This document shows, piece by piece, positions 1-8,323 of a stretch of 36,500 nucleotides of DNA (its first letter is position 1; every line of letters starts with the position of its first letter). This DNA comes from Alphaproteobacteria bacterium (GTDB taxonomy: Bacteria; Pseudomonadota; Alphaproteobacteria; Micropepsales; Micropepsaceae): assembly GCA_021324545.1 (NCBI GenBank), contig JAJPIX010000041.1, positions 1 to 36,500 on the forward strand. Direction: 5' to 3'. Below the pieces are notes generated by a model. That model did not search any database. It was given only the letters and a program-made list of their open reading frames with translations, and was not told the origin of the DNA. Position numbers and translations under genes: made by a program.

Positions 1-1
1 C

Positions 2-430
2 GGGCTGTCCGGCAGCCTGAATTTCGACGGCAAGGCGCTGGAAAAAAGCTCCGTCACGATCGCCATCGACATGGCCAGCGTGGACACCCCGAGCCAGCGC
101 CTGAACAGCGAACTTGCCGGACCGAATGTGTTCAACGCCGCGGCCGATCCGACGGCAACCTTCCAATCAACCAGCGTGGCGCGTACCGGCCCGGCCACCG
201 GGAAAATCACCGGCAACCTGACGCTGCACGGCGTGACAAGGCCCGTGACTCTGGATGTGACCTTCAACGGGGCGCGTCAGAGCCCGTTGGGCCAGGGCTA
301 TGAGTTGGGCTTTTCCGCCACCGCCACCATAAAGCGGACAGATTTCGGCATTACGGGAATGCCCTGGGAGCCGATGGTGGGCGACGACGTCAAACTTACC
401 ATCGAAGCCCTGTTCGAGAAGAAGAGCTGA
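2..430 (+). CDS. YceI-family periplasmic protein (5' partial)
   Basis: This is the C-terminal 142 residues of a YceI-like lipocalin-fold protein; the frame is open to the window edge, so the signal peptide and start are missing. YceI proteins are usually periplasmic beta-barrels that bind isoprenoid or amide lipids, possibly polyprenyl quinones. The family signature is visible in TGNLTLHGVTRPVTLDVTFN and in the late KRTDFGITGMPW segment, both nearly repeated in the YceI paralogue at 1023-1583. It ends two bases before the cytochrome b561 start, so the three genes are probably one operon. Family assignment is firm; the ligand is unknown. Confidence 0.88.
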   Translation, partial: GLSGSLNFDGKALEKSSVTIAIDMASVDTPSQRLNSELAGPNVFNAAADPTATFQSTSVARTGPATGKITGNLTLHGVTRPVTLDVTFNGARQSPLGQGYELGFSATATIKRTDFGITGMPWEPMVGDDVKLTIEALFEKKS

Positions 431-432
431 GC

Positions 433-1026
433 ATGTCCCTGCGCAACAACGACCTGCGATACGGCACCGTCGCAGCAGCATTCCACTGGGTGATTGCCGC
501 CGTCATCATCTTCCAGCTCTGGCTCGGCCTTTACATGGGCGAGTTGCCGCGCAGCGACCCCAACCAGTTCGCGCTGGTCCAGCTTCACAAGTCCATCGGT
601 CTGACCATTCTGGTTCTGACGGTCTTGCGGATCCTGTGGCGCTTCGCAAACAGGGTGCCGCCCCTGCCCGCCACCATGGGGCCGATCCTGAAGGCCCTGG
701 CGCGCACGTCGCATTTCCTGCTTTACGTGCTCATGCTGGCCATTCCGCTGTCGGGATGGGCGATGACATCGGCTTCGGCGCTCGGCCTTCCGATCCGCTA
801 TTTCGGGCTGTTCGACTGGCCGAAAATCTGGTTCCTCGCCGACATGACGCGCGAGGAGCGGCGGCCCATCGGCCAGGCCTTTGGCGAAGTCCACGAAATC
901 CTGGCTTTTTCGCTCATTGCGCTTCTCATCATCCATGTGAGCGCGGCGCTGCTGCACCAGTTCGTCTATCGCGACAATGTCCTGCGCCGCATGATCCCCG
1001 GCGTCCGGATCAAGGAACCGGTGTGA
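433..1026 (+). CDS. Cytochrome b561 (YceJ/CybB type)
   Basis: A 197-residue inner-membrane di-haem cytochrome b of the bacterial b561 family, expected to pass electrons between the quinone pool and periplasmic partners. About four membrane segments are visible (roughly residues 14-34, 52-70, 93-112, 147-172). Candidate haem ligands are H18 (AFHWVI), H52 (QLHKSIG), a His in ARTSHFLLY, and histidines in GEVHEI and IIHVSAALLHQF. It lies between two YceI genes, echoing the yceJ-yceI pair of E. coli. The ATG follows the upstream stop by two bases, and the stop overlaps the next gene. Length is normal for the family. Confidence 0.92.
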   Translation: MSLRNNDLRYGTVAAAFHWVIAAVIIFQLWLGLYMGELPRSDPNQFALVQLHKSIGLTILVLTVLRILWRFANRVPPLPATMGPILKALARTSHFLLYVLMLAIPLSGWAMTSASALGLPIRYFGLFDWPKIWFLADMTREERRPIGQAFGEVHEILAFSLIALLIIHVSAALLHQFVYRDNVLRRMIPGVRIKEPV

Positions 1027-1583
1027 CGCAGGCCCGGAATCCGCTTGCGGCAGCGGCGATGCTGCTGGCCATGCCCGCGCATGCCGCGCACTGGACGGTC
1101 GATCACGCCAGAAGCCGGCTCGACTTTGCCGTGCAATGGAGCGGTGAGCCCTTCACCGCCACGTTCAAATCGTGGGATGCCGACATCGATTTCGATCCGG
1201 CCGATCCTGGCCATGCGCACGCACAGGTCACGATCGACCTTTCAAGCGAAACGTCCGACGAGCCGGATTTCGACGACGGGCTGAAGGGCGCGCAGGGATT
1301 CCAGATCGCGCAGTTCCCGAAGGCGCAGTTCGTGACCAGCCGGATCCTGCGCCAGGCCGCCGACCGTTATGTCGCCGACGGAACGCTCTCGCTGCACGGC
1401 GTGACAAGACCGGTCAGGCTCTCCTTCACGCTGACCTTTCATGGCGATACCGCCCATATGCGGGGTGAAGCCCGGGTGATGCGCACGGACTTCGGGTTGG
1501 GCACCGGGATGTGGGCCGGCGAGGACCCGGTTGCGCATCTTGTCACGGTCACTGTGGACCTTCAGGCCACCCGCGCGCCCTGA
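1023..1583 (+). CDS. YceI-family protein, second copy
   Basis: A 186-residue secreted YceI-like protein. I place the start at the GTG at 1023, which overlaps the cytochrome b561 stop as GTGA. It is followed directly by a signal peptide (MTQARNPLAAAAMLLAMPAHA, cleavage before AHWTVDH), whereas the longer open frame upstream is out-of-frame cytochrome sequence. The mature protein has the YceI pattern: WTVDHARSRLDFAVQWSG at the start, LSLHGVTRPVRLSFTLTF in the middle and MRTDFGLGTGMW near the end. Overlap with the cytochrome suggests translational coupling and a shared role, probably quinone or lipid binding beside the b561. Confidence 0.88.
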   Translation: MTQARNPLAAAAMLLAMPAHAAHWTVDHARSRLDFAVQWSGEPFTATFKSWDADIDFDPADPGHAHAQVTIDLSSETSDEPDFDDGLKGAQGFQIAQFPKAQFVTSRILRQAADRYVADGTLSLHGVTRPVRLSFTLTFHGDTAHMRGEARVMRTDFGLGTGMWAGEDPVAHLVTVTVDLQATRAP

Positions 1584-1621
1584 ACGGCTGACCTGACAGG
1601 GCGAACACGTTACAGTCAGGC

Positions 1622-2593
1622 ATGACCGTGCTTGTTTCACCTGTCCGGCCGGCCGACGCGGCCGCCATCCAGGACGCCGCGCGCATTTTGAAGCGCGGGG
1701 GACTTGTCGCCTTTCCGACCGAAACGGTTTACGGGCTGGGCGCCGATGCGCGAAGCGACAGGGCTGTGGCGGCGATCTACGCCGCCAAAGGGCGGCCGCG
1801 GTTCAATCCGCTGATCGTGCATCTGCGCAGCCAGGCCGAGGCGGAAACATACGCAGTCTTCAACGACCCGGCGCGCGCGCTGGCGCAAGCGTTCTGGCCG
1901 GGCCCGCTGACCCTTGTCCTGCCGCGCGCGCAGGGCTGCGCATTGTCGCCGCTGGCAAGCGCCGGGCTCGATACGATTGCGCTGCGCGTTCCGTCCCATC
2001 CGGTTGCGCGCGCGCTGCTGGAGGCCGCCGGCACGCCGATCGCCGCCCCCAGCGCCAATCCTTCCGGGCGTGTAAGCGCAACCACGGCCGAGCATGTCGC
2101 AGAGAGTTTCGGCGACACGGTCGAAATCGTGCTCGACGGCGGGGCAACGCCTGTCGGGATCGAATCCACCGTGATCGGGTTTGAAAACGGAAAACCTGTG
2201 CTGCTGCGGCCGGGCGCGATTGCGCGGGAGCAGATCGAGAAGCTGACCGGCGCGCTTGGCGCGCCGCGGCCCGGTCCGGCTTCCTCGCCCGGGCAACTGG
2301 CGAGCCACTATGCGCCGCGCGCGCGTTTGCGCCTGAACGCCCGGGATGTGCAGCGCAACGAGGCCCTGCTCGCCTTCGGGCCGGATGTCCCCTCCGGCGC
2401 GGGCGTGACGCTCAATCTCAGTCCCGACAGCAACCTCGATACGGCCGCCGCCAACCTGTTCGCCATGTTGCGGGCCCTCGACAGGACGGGCGTGCCGTGT
2501 ATTGCCGTCATGCCCATTCCCGCCCACGGACTGGGCGAAGCGATCAATGACCGGCTGACCCGGGCCGCGGCGCCGCGCGGGAACTTCGGATGA
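1622..2593 (+). CDS. tsaC: L-threonylcarbamoyladenylate synthase, Sua5 type
   Basis: A 323-residue enzyme that makes threonylcarbamoyl-AMP from threonine, bicarbonate and ATP, the first step in t6A37 formation on ANN-decoding tRNAs; cytosolic. The YrdC domain occupies about residues 10-205, with FPTETVYGLGA at 31-41 and KGRPRFNPL at 56-64 (substrate-binding K56, R58), then APSANPSG. A C-terminal Sua5 domain follows a linker holding the SPGQLASHYAPRARL motif, so this is the long Sua5 form rather than the short TsaC form. The stop overlaps the next start as ATGA, suggesting co-translation with the dehydrogenase gene. Confidence 0.95.
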   Translation: MTVLVSPVRPADAAAIQDAARILKRGGLVAFPTETVYGLGADARSDRAVAAIYAAKGRPRFNPLIVHLRSQAEAETYAVFNDPARALAQAFWPGPLTLVLPRAQGCALSPLASAGLDTIALRVPSHPVARALLEAAGTPIAAPSANPSGRVSATTAEHVAESFGDTVEIVLDGGATPVGIESTVIGFENGKPVLLRPGAIAREQIEKLTGALGAPRPGPASSPGQLASHYAPRARLRLNARDVQRNEALLAFGPDVPSGAGVTLNLSPDSNLDTAAANLFAMLRALDRTGVPCIAVMPIPAHGLGEAINDRLTRAAAPRGNFG

Positions 2594-3999
2594 GCGTGCC
2601 GCCGCAAGTCATTGAACGGCTCAAGGCCGCGGCCGGCCCGAAAGGCTACACGGACGATCCGCATGAAATCGCGCCGCATGTCGAAGAATGGCGCGGCAAG
2701 TTCCACGGTCACACGCCGCTGATGTTGAAGCCTTCCAGCACCGCTGAGGTATCGGCCGTGCTTTCCATCTGTCACGAAACCGGCACACCGGTAGTGCCGC
2801 AGGGCGGCAACACCGGCCTTGTCGGGGGGCAGATCCCCTTCGCGGGGGAAGTCCTGCTCAGCCTGTCGCGCATGAACCGTGTGCGCCATGTGGATGCGGC
2901 AGGCGCCTATCTTGTCGCGGAGGCCGGGGCGATCCTCGCCGATGTGCAAGCCGCAGCGGAAGGCGCAGGGCTTCTCTTTCCGCTCCGCATTGCGTCCGAA
3001 GGCTCCTGCACGATCGGCGGCAACCTGTCCACGAATGCGGGCGGCGAAAATGTTCTTCGCTACGGCACGGCGCGCGATCTGGCGCTCGGGCTGCAAGTCG
3101 TGCTGGCCGACGGCACGGTCCTCGACATGCTCAGGACCCTGCACAAGGACAACACGGGCTATGACCTGAAGCAGCTCTTCATCGGCGCGGAAGGAACGCT
3201 CGGCGTCGTCACCGCCGCCGCGCTGTCGCTTTTTCCGAAGCCGGAAAACACCGTCACGGTTTTCGCGGGGGTGAGCGATCCTGCGGCCGCCATCGCCCTG
3301 CTTTCACGGCTGCAGGCGGCGAGCGGCGGCCTGATCTCGGCCTGCGAGGTGATCGCCCGTTTCGGGCTCGATCTTGTGCTGGCGCATATTCCGGGCACGG
3401 CCCATCCGCTGCGGTCGCACGCGCCGTGGTACTTGCTGGTCGAGGCCACGGGACCGGCGCGTTTCGACCTTCGCGGCGCGTTCGAAGACCGCCTGTCGCG
3501 CGCCGCCGACGACGGACTCGTCGCCGACGCCGTGTTTGCGGCAAGCGAAGCGCAACGCGCGGCGCTCTGGAAACTGCGCGAGAGCCTGTCGGAGGCACAA
3601 AAAAAGGAGGGCGCGTCCATCAAGCATGACATTTCGCTGCCCGTCGCGCGCATTCCCGAATTTCTGGAAAAGGCAACTGCGGCCGTAACGGCGAAAATTC
3701 CGGGCGCGCGCCCCTGCCCGTTCGGCCATCTGGGCGACGGCAACATTCACTTCAACATCAGCGCGCCCAGGGGTGCGGATGCGGCCGCATTCCTCGCCCA
3801 ATGGGAGGCGATGGCACACATTGTCCACGACATGGTGCATGCCATGGGCGGATCTTACAGCGCCGAGCATGGCATCGGGGTGCTCAAACGCGCGGACATG
3901 GCGCGCTACAAGAGCAGGCCGGAACTCGACCTCATGCGTGCGCTGAAACGCACGCTCGACCCGAAGAACATCCTCAATCCGGGAAAGCTTCTGCCCTAG
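2590..3999 (+). CDS. FAD-binding 2-hydroxyacid dehydrogenase (GlcD/D2HGDH-like)
   Basis: A 469-residue flavoprotein of the VAO/PCMH fold. The FAD-binding half carries PQGGNTGLVGG (residues 70-80) and EGSCTIGGNLSTNAGG; the C-terminal substrate domain carries GHLGDGNIHFN (379-389) and SAEHGIGVLKR (424-434), hallmarks of the glycolate oxidase GlcD, D-lactate and D-2-hydroxyglutarate dehydrogenase group. The substrate cannot be settled from sequence; closeness to D-2-hydroxyglutarate dehydrogenases is my impression. Its start overlaps tsaC by four bases. Its stop shares the palindrome CTAG with the stop of the convergent glycosyltransferase. Confidence 0.9.
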   Translation: MSVPPQVIERLKAAAGPKGYTDDPHEIAPHVEEWRGKFHGHTPLMLKPSSTAEVSAVLSICHETGTPVVPQGGNTGLVGGQIPFAGEVLLSLSRMNRVRHVDAAGAYLVAEAGAILADVQAAAEGAGLLFPLRIASEGSCTIGGNLSTNAGGENVLRYGTARDLALGLQVVLADGTVLDMLRTLHKDNTGYDLKQLFIGAEGTLGVVTAAALSLFPKPENTVTVFAGVSDPAAAIALLSRLQAASGGLISACEVIARFGLDLVLAHIPGTAHPLRSHAPWYLLVEATGPARFDLRGAFEDRLSRAADDGLVADAVFAASEAQRAALWKLRESLSEAQKKEGASIKHDISLPVARIPEFLEKATAAVTAKIPGARPCPFGHLGDGNIHFNISAPRGADAAAFLAQWEAMAHIVHDMVHAMGGSYSAEHGIGVLKRADMARYKSRPELDLMRALKRTLDPKNILNPGKLLP

Positions 4000-6668
4000 G
4001 CGGCTTTCGGAAGCACAGGCTCCACGGCCGGTTCCGCTGCCTTCGGCAGCGGCAGCACGTCGGCGCCGATCCGCCGCGCATTGGCGACGGCGCTGAGCAC
4101 GGCGGTGACCAGCGTCGCCATATAGGGAAGCGCCTGGATGCCGAGCATGGTCATCCACAAGGTTGCGGCCGGGTCATCGAGCCCGCGATCGAACATCATG
4201 GCCAGAACGGCCAGGGAGCAGAACCCCAGGAGCGTGAGTTCCTGCCAGATGACGCGCAGCACCAGCCGCAGGTCCGCGGGGTTTTCGCACTTGGGCGTGC
4301 GCAGGAACGGCTTTCCCGACGTGAACAGCCCGCCAATGACCGCCTTGCCGACCGTGTGGGTGAGCGAAAGACCGGCGATCGAAGCCATGACGGCGCCTTT
4401 CACGCCGGAACGCACCTTCTGCGGATAGAGCAGAAGCGTCTTGAGCATCTTGGCGACGAACAGCGACAATGCCGCTGCCGATAGCGCGGCCATCGGCACG
4501 TCGAAATAGCGCGGCGCAACCGTCATCAGCAGGGTCCAGAACAGCGCGAACATGGTGACGACAAGGCCGAGCCCGTCGGAAATCCACGGCAGCCAGCCGC
4601 ACAGGAACTGATAGCGCTGGGCCCATGTCAGCCTCGTCTGGCCCAGGAAGATCGCGCGCGCATGGCGCTTCATGATCTGCATGGCGCCATAGACCCAGCG
4701 GTGCCGCTGGCTCATGAAGGCCGCCAGCGTATCCGGTGTCAGCCCGCGGCCCATGCTCTGGGGGATGTAGGCGGCGCTGTAGCCGCGTTCGAACAGCTTC
4801 AGGCCAAGCTCGGTGTCTTCGGTAATGCACCATTCGCTCCAGCCGCCGACTTCCTCCAGCGCGCCCTTGCGCACGATGGTCATGGTGCCGTGCTGGATGA
4901 TGGCATCGTGCTCGTTGCGCTCCACCATGCCGATATGGAAGAAGCCGCGATATTCCTCGTAGCACATGGCTTTGAAGAAGCTCTCGCGGCCGTCGCGATA
5001 ATCCTGCGGCCCCTGCACCAGCGCGATCTGCGCAGACGCAAAATACGGCAATGCGCGCCGCAGCCAGAACGGCTCGACCTGATAATCGCTGTCGATCACG
5101 CCAATGTACGCGGCCTGCGGGTCGGTGAGTTTCAGCGCCTGATTGAGCGCGCCGGCCTTGAAGCCCCTGAGCTCGTCGAGATGATGAAAGCGGAAGCGCG
5201 GGCCGAGCTTTTCGCAATGGGCCTCCACCGGACGCCAGACCGCGGGATCCTTGGTGTTGTTGTCCAGTACGATGACCTCGAAGTTTTCGTAATCGAGCCG
5301 CGCAAGCGCGTTCAGCGTTTGCACAACCATCTCCGGCGGCTCGTTGTAGCACGGCAGATGGATGGAAACCTTCGGCGGCAATTCGGGAATGGCGGCCGTG
5401 AGCGCGCGGCGCTCCACCCGCCAGAGGCTTGCGGCGAGTTCAATTCCTTCGGTAAGGATCACCGCCGCGGCCAGCAGCACAAGCGGTACCATGGCCAATG
5501 TCGCGGCAATTTCGCCCGGTTCGATGTATTCGAGCGTGGTGGCATCCACGAGCATCAGCAGGCCGGTCGTCACTAGCGCCACCAGCGCGCCCATCACGAA
5601 ATAGCCCGGCTGGCGCACGCGCGGCATCCGGAACAGGATCAACAGGCCCATCACCAGCGTGAGGATCGCGGCGAACACGGCATAGGTGCGCCATTCGGGG
5701 AATGAGCGGAGCATGCCGGTGAAGGCGAATTTCGGCACGCCGTTGGCGTCGAACAGGCCCCAGTAGGCGCCGACTGCCCCTTCGTTGCCGCCCTTCCACG
5801 GGCCGTCAAACGCTTCCATCAGGTAATAGTCGTAGCCCTTGTTCATCGCGAGCTGTACGAACGCGCGCACATAATACGCTTCATTGGCCAGCGAAGCCGC
5901 CGCCGCGCGGCGCATGCGGCCTTCGGAAGGCCAGCCGGTTTCACCGATCACGATCGGCTTGCCCGGAAACTCCCGCTGAACATGATCGTAGGCGCGCTGA
6001 AGGAAGCCGAGCGAATCGTCGATGGAGATGCCTTCCCAATAGGGAAGCAGGTGCACGGTTATGAAATCGCAGTATTTTCCGATCTCGGGATAAAGCAGCC
6101 ATGTTGACCAGGTTTCCGCCGTCGAAACCTTGATGCGATTGGGCAGCGCCGCGCGCACCCGCCGGATGTATTCATTGAGCTGATCGGGCGTGACATCGCC
6201 GCGCAGAATTGTTTCGTTGCCCACGAACACGCGGTCCACGGTGCGGCGGTTGGCGCGCGCCACGCGGATGGCGGTGGCGATTTCCTTTTCATTCTGTTCA
6301 AGGTCCGGCCCGATCCAGATGCCGAGCGACACGGTGAGCCCGTAACGCGCCGCGATCTCCGGCACGCGATCGAGCCCCTTGGCCACCGTGTAGGTGCGGA
6401 TGTGATCGGTCAGCTGCGACATCTGCCGCATGTCCTGATCGATATGTTCGGGGCTGATCCGGTTGTACTGCTTGCGCGTGAACAGATGGCTTGGGCTGTA
6501 GGCCAGCCCGCGGACCTGCCCGTCCCAGTCCGGCGCGATCACGGCATAGTCGCGGCTGGCCCAATAAAGCGCGCTGGCGCCGACGACCAGCAGCAGCGCA
6601 ATCACGATTCGGGCGGTTCTGCCCCGTGGGCTGCGCCAGAACGCGCGCAAATTTTCCAGACCGCTCAC
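3996..6668 (-). CDS. GH17-GT2 fusion membrane protein, probable beta-glucan synthase
   Basis: An 890-residue inner-membrane protein with two catalytic modules. After one membrane segment (about 20-36), residues 45-325 resemble glycoside hydrolase family 17, with candidate acid/base E152 in VGNET and nucleophile E243 in IGETGWPSEG. Membrane segments near 329-406 lead to a family 2 processive glycosyltransferase (about 432-680): DSD at 526-528, TED at 616-618 and QRHRW at 654-658. More membrane helices follow. The layout matches NdvB/NdvC-type proteins that make beta-1,3 or beta-1,3/1,6 glucans, with the GH17 module thought to act as a transglycosylase. Start is GTG with AGGACAG upstream. It lies 13 bases after the FKBP gene, so the two may be co-transcribed. 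The exact linkage is not predictable. Confidence 0.88.
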   Translation of the reverse strand: MSGLENLRAFWRSPRGRTARIVIALLLVVGASALYWASRDYAVIAPDWDGQVRGLAYSPSHLFTRKQYNRISPEHIDQDMRQMSQLTDHIRTYTVAKGLDRVPEIAARYGLTVSLGIWIGPDLEQNEKEIATAIRVARANRRTVDRVFVGNETILRGDVTPDQLNEYIRRVRAALPNRIKVSTAETWSTWLLYPEIGKYCDFITVHLLPYWEGISIDDSLGFLQRAYDHVQREFPGKPIVIGETGWPSEGRMRRAAAASLANEAYYVRAFVQLAMNKGYDYYLMEAFDGPWKGGNEGAVGAYWGLFDANGVPKFAFTGMLRSFPEWRTYAVFAAILTLVMGLLILFRMPRVRQPGYFVMGALVALVTTGLLMLVDATTLEYIEPGEIAATLAMVPLVLLAAAVILTEGIELAASLWRVERRALTAAIPELPPKVSIHLPCYNEPPEMVVQTLNALARLDYENFEVIVLDNNTKDPAVWRPVEAHCEKLGPRFRFHHLDELRGFKAGALNQALKLTDPQAAYIGVIDSDYQVEPFWLRRALPYFASAQIALVQGPQDYRDGRESFFKAMCYEEYRGFFHIGMVERNEHDAIIQHGTMTIVRKGALEEVGGWSEWCITEDTELGLKLFERGYSAAYIPQSMGRGLTPDTLAAFMSQRHRWVYGAMQIMKRHARAIFLGQTRLTWAQRYQFLCGWLPWISDGLGLVVTMFALFWTLLMTVAPRYFDVPMAALSAAALSLFVAKMLKTLLLYPQKVRSGVKGAVMASIAGLSLTHTVGKAVIGGLFTSGKPFLRTPKCENPADLRLVLRVIWQELTLLGFCSLAVLAMMFDRGLDDPAATLWMTMLGIQALPYMATLVTAVLSAVANARRIGADVLPLPKAAEPAVEPVLPKAA

Positions 6669-6681
6669 GAACTGTCCTGCC

Positions 6682-7191
6682 CTATTGCTGGGAATTGCCG
6701 CCCTGGTCTGACGGGTTCTGGCTTGGCGGCGGAGTCGATACTTTCACAAGCTGCAGATCGAAGATCAGCGTCTGGTTCGGCGGGATCACATTTCCGGCGC
6801 CGCGCGACCCATAGGCCAGGTTCGGCGGTAGCACGATTTCCCAATGGTCGCCTTCGCGCATCAGCTGGAGGGCCTCGGTCCAGCCCGCGATCAGGCGATT
6901 GGCCTGGAAGGTCGCCGGCAGACCGGGCTCGGTGGAATCGAAGACGGTGCCGTTGATGAGGGTGCCCTTGTAATAGACCGTCACGTTGTCGGTGGCCTTG
7001 GGCGACTTACCGAATCCGTTCTGGATGATGCGGTACATCAGGCCGCTCGGCCGCTTCACGACGCCGGGTTTGCCGGCATAGGCGGCCAAAAAGGAGTCGT
7101 TGGCCTGCGCGCTCAGGCTGGCATCCGCGGCCGCGGCCGGTACGGCCCCCAACAGCAAGCTAGCGGCCAAAACCGCGGCAAACCGGAACAT
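6682..7191 (-). CDS. FKBP-type peptidyl-prolyl cis-trans isomerase, exported
   Basis: A 169-residue FKBP-type isomerase that speeds proline isomerisation during folding of exported proteins. I choose the ATG at 7191 because a clear signal peptide follows (MFRFAAVLAASLLLGAVPAAAA) and AAGGGGAG stands at good spacing; an upstream in-frame extension is unlikely. The FKBP domain is recognisable from VTVYYKGTLINGTVFDST, the WTEALQLMREGDHWEIVLP stretch and LAYGSRGAGNVIPPNQTLIF. The short C-terminal tail is rich in Pro, Gln and Asn. It precedes the glucan synthase gene on the same strand and may help fold envelope proteins generally. Confidence 0.93.
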   Translation of the reverse strand: MFRFAAVLAASLLLGAVPAAAADASLSAQANDSFLAAYAGKPGVVKRPSGLMYRIIQNGFGKSPKATDNVTVYYKGTLINGTVFDSTEPGLPATFQANRLIAGWTEALQLMREGDHWEIVLPPNLAYGSRGAGNVIPPNQTLIFDLQLVKVSTPPPSQNPSDQGGNSQQ

Positions 7192-7488
7192 CAGGATACT
7201 CCCCTTGGCTGTGGCCCTGCCCTGTCGGGATGGCCGGTCAGTTTCTGCACCCACCGGATTGACACAATAAATCCGGCGGAGGCTTTTTGCTCCATCTCAT
7301 TTCGACGCGCCATAGGCAGCGGTTGTGGCCAATTCAGGGCCGTTCGGGCCGCCCGCCCCGCCGGGAGCAGAGCCTTCGCGCGCCGCAGGTTTTCCGGTTT
7401 AGATGCTTGAATCGCAAGCGCTAATGCCAAACGTGCTTTATTGGGATGGCGCCGGCGTTCAAGCGCGCCCGTGACGAGGGAAAGGCAC

Positions 7489-7926
7489 ATGACAACCGGG
7501 ATTTGGCCTCGGCTTGGGGTGGGCGGCGTGATCTGGCGCGGGGACGCGGCCCTGTTGCTTGTCCGCCGGCGGAACATGCCCCGCGCCGGCGAGTGGAGCC
7601 TGCCCGGCGGGCGTGTTGAGCCCGGGGAAAGCCTGCGCCAGGCGCTGGCCCGCGAGGTGCGCGAGGAGACAGGGCTTGAGATCGAGATCGGTCCGCTGAT
7701 CGATGTCGTCGAATCGATCACGCGGGATGCGGCGGGCGCGATTGCCTTTCACTATGTCCTTGCCGATTTCACGGCGCATTGGCGTTCGGGCGAGGCTGTG
7801 GCCGCAACGGATGCGAGCGCCTGCAGATGGCTTGCCCCGCGCGAGGCCATCGCGCTTGTTTCCTGGCCGGAGACGGCGCGCATTATCCGGCAGAGCGCCA
7901 GCCGGACCTGGAATCTGAACCTCTAG
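7489..7926 (+). CDS. Nudix hydrolase
   Basis: A 145-residue Nudix enzyme that hydrolyses nucleoside diphosphate linked compounds. The Nudix box is complete: GGRVEPGESLRQALAREVRE followed directly by ETGLEI, with the REVREE glutamates for metal binding. The N-terminal GVGGVIWRGDAALLLVRR and the SLPGG turn suit the ADP-ribose pyrophosphatase/MutT-like group; the substrate is undetermined. I prefer the ATG at 7489, with GAGGGAAAGG just upstream, over a longer form from 7441 whose 16 extra residues are basic and unlike the family. Its stop shares CTAG with the convergent gene. Confidence 0.9.
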   Translation: MTTGIWPRLGVGGVIWRGDAALLLVRRRNMPRAGEWSLPGGRVEPGESLRQALAREVREETGLEIEIGPLIDVVESITRDAAGAIAFHYVLADFTAHWRSGEAVAATDASACRWLAPREAIALVSWPETARIIRQSASRTWNLNL

Positions 7927-8321
7927 CGGCGACCGAACAGGCGCGCGAAGAGGGAACGCCTTGGCTCCACATGTTTGCCGACCACGCGGCCGATCGGGCC
8001 CGGCTGGGCCATGGGCGGCTCGACAATCTTTTGCGCTTTCGGAGCCGGGCTGTTGCGCAACAGGTTCAGCCTGAGACCGGGCTGGAATTTGCGCAGCGGC
8101 AGGAATTCGGGTCGCGGCCCGATGCCCTGATTCATGAACTTGCGCGACCATTCTTCGTCGGGGCTCGGCAGGTATCCGCGCGGCTCATTCCCGCCCGTCG
8201 CACCCCGCGTCTCGGCCACGGGCCGGCCGCTGAGCGAGCGCTCAAGCTGCTCAAGCCGGGCAACCGCGTCGTCAAGAGCGCTGCGGCGCGGCCTGTGCCG
8301 CCATCCGTCTTTGAGGGACAT
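7923..8321 (-). CDS. Uncharacterised small basic protein, coupled to the Ntn-hydrolase-like gene
   Basis: I do not recognise this 132-residue protein. It starts with a basic segment and a short heptad-like helix (DDAVARLEQLERSL), then a Gly/Pro-rich middle containing YLPSPDEEWSRKFMNQGIG, and ends with a basic amphipathic tail, RRSLFARLFGRR, that could sit on a membrane or nucleic acid. No signal peptide or transmembrane segment is seen. The ATG at 8321 has GGAGG at ideal spacing, inside the end of the upstream gene, and lies two bases after that gene's stop. This implies translational coupling and a shared function with the 417-residue protein. Confidence 0.7.
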   Translation of the reverse strand: MSLKDGWRHRPRRSALDDAVARLEQLERSLSGRPVAETRGATGGNEPRGYLPSPDEEWSRKFMNQGIGPRPEFLPLRKFQPGLRLNLLRNSPAPKAQKIVEPPMAQPGPIGRVVGKHVEPRRSLFARLFGRR

Positions 8322-8323
8322 GT

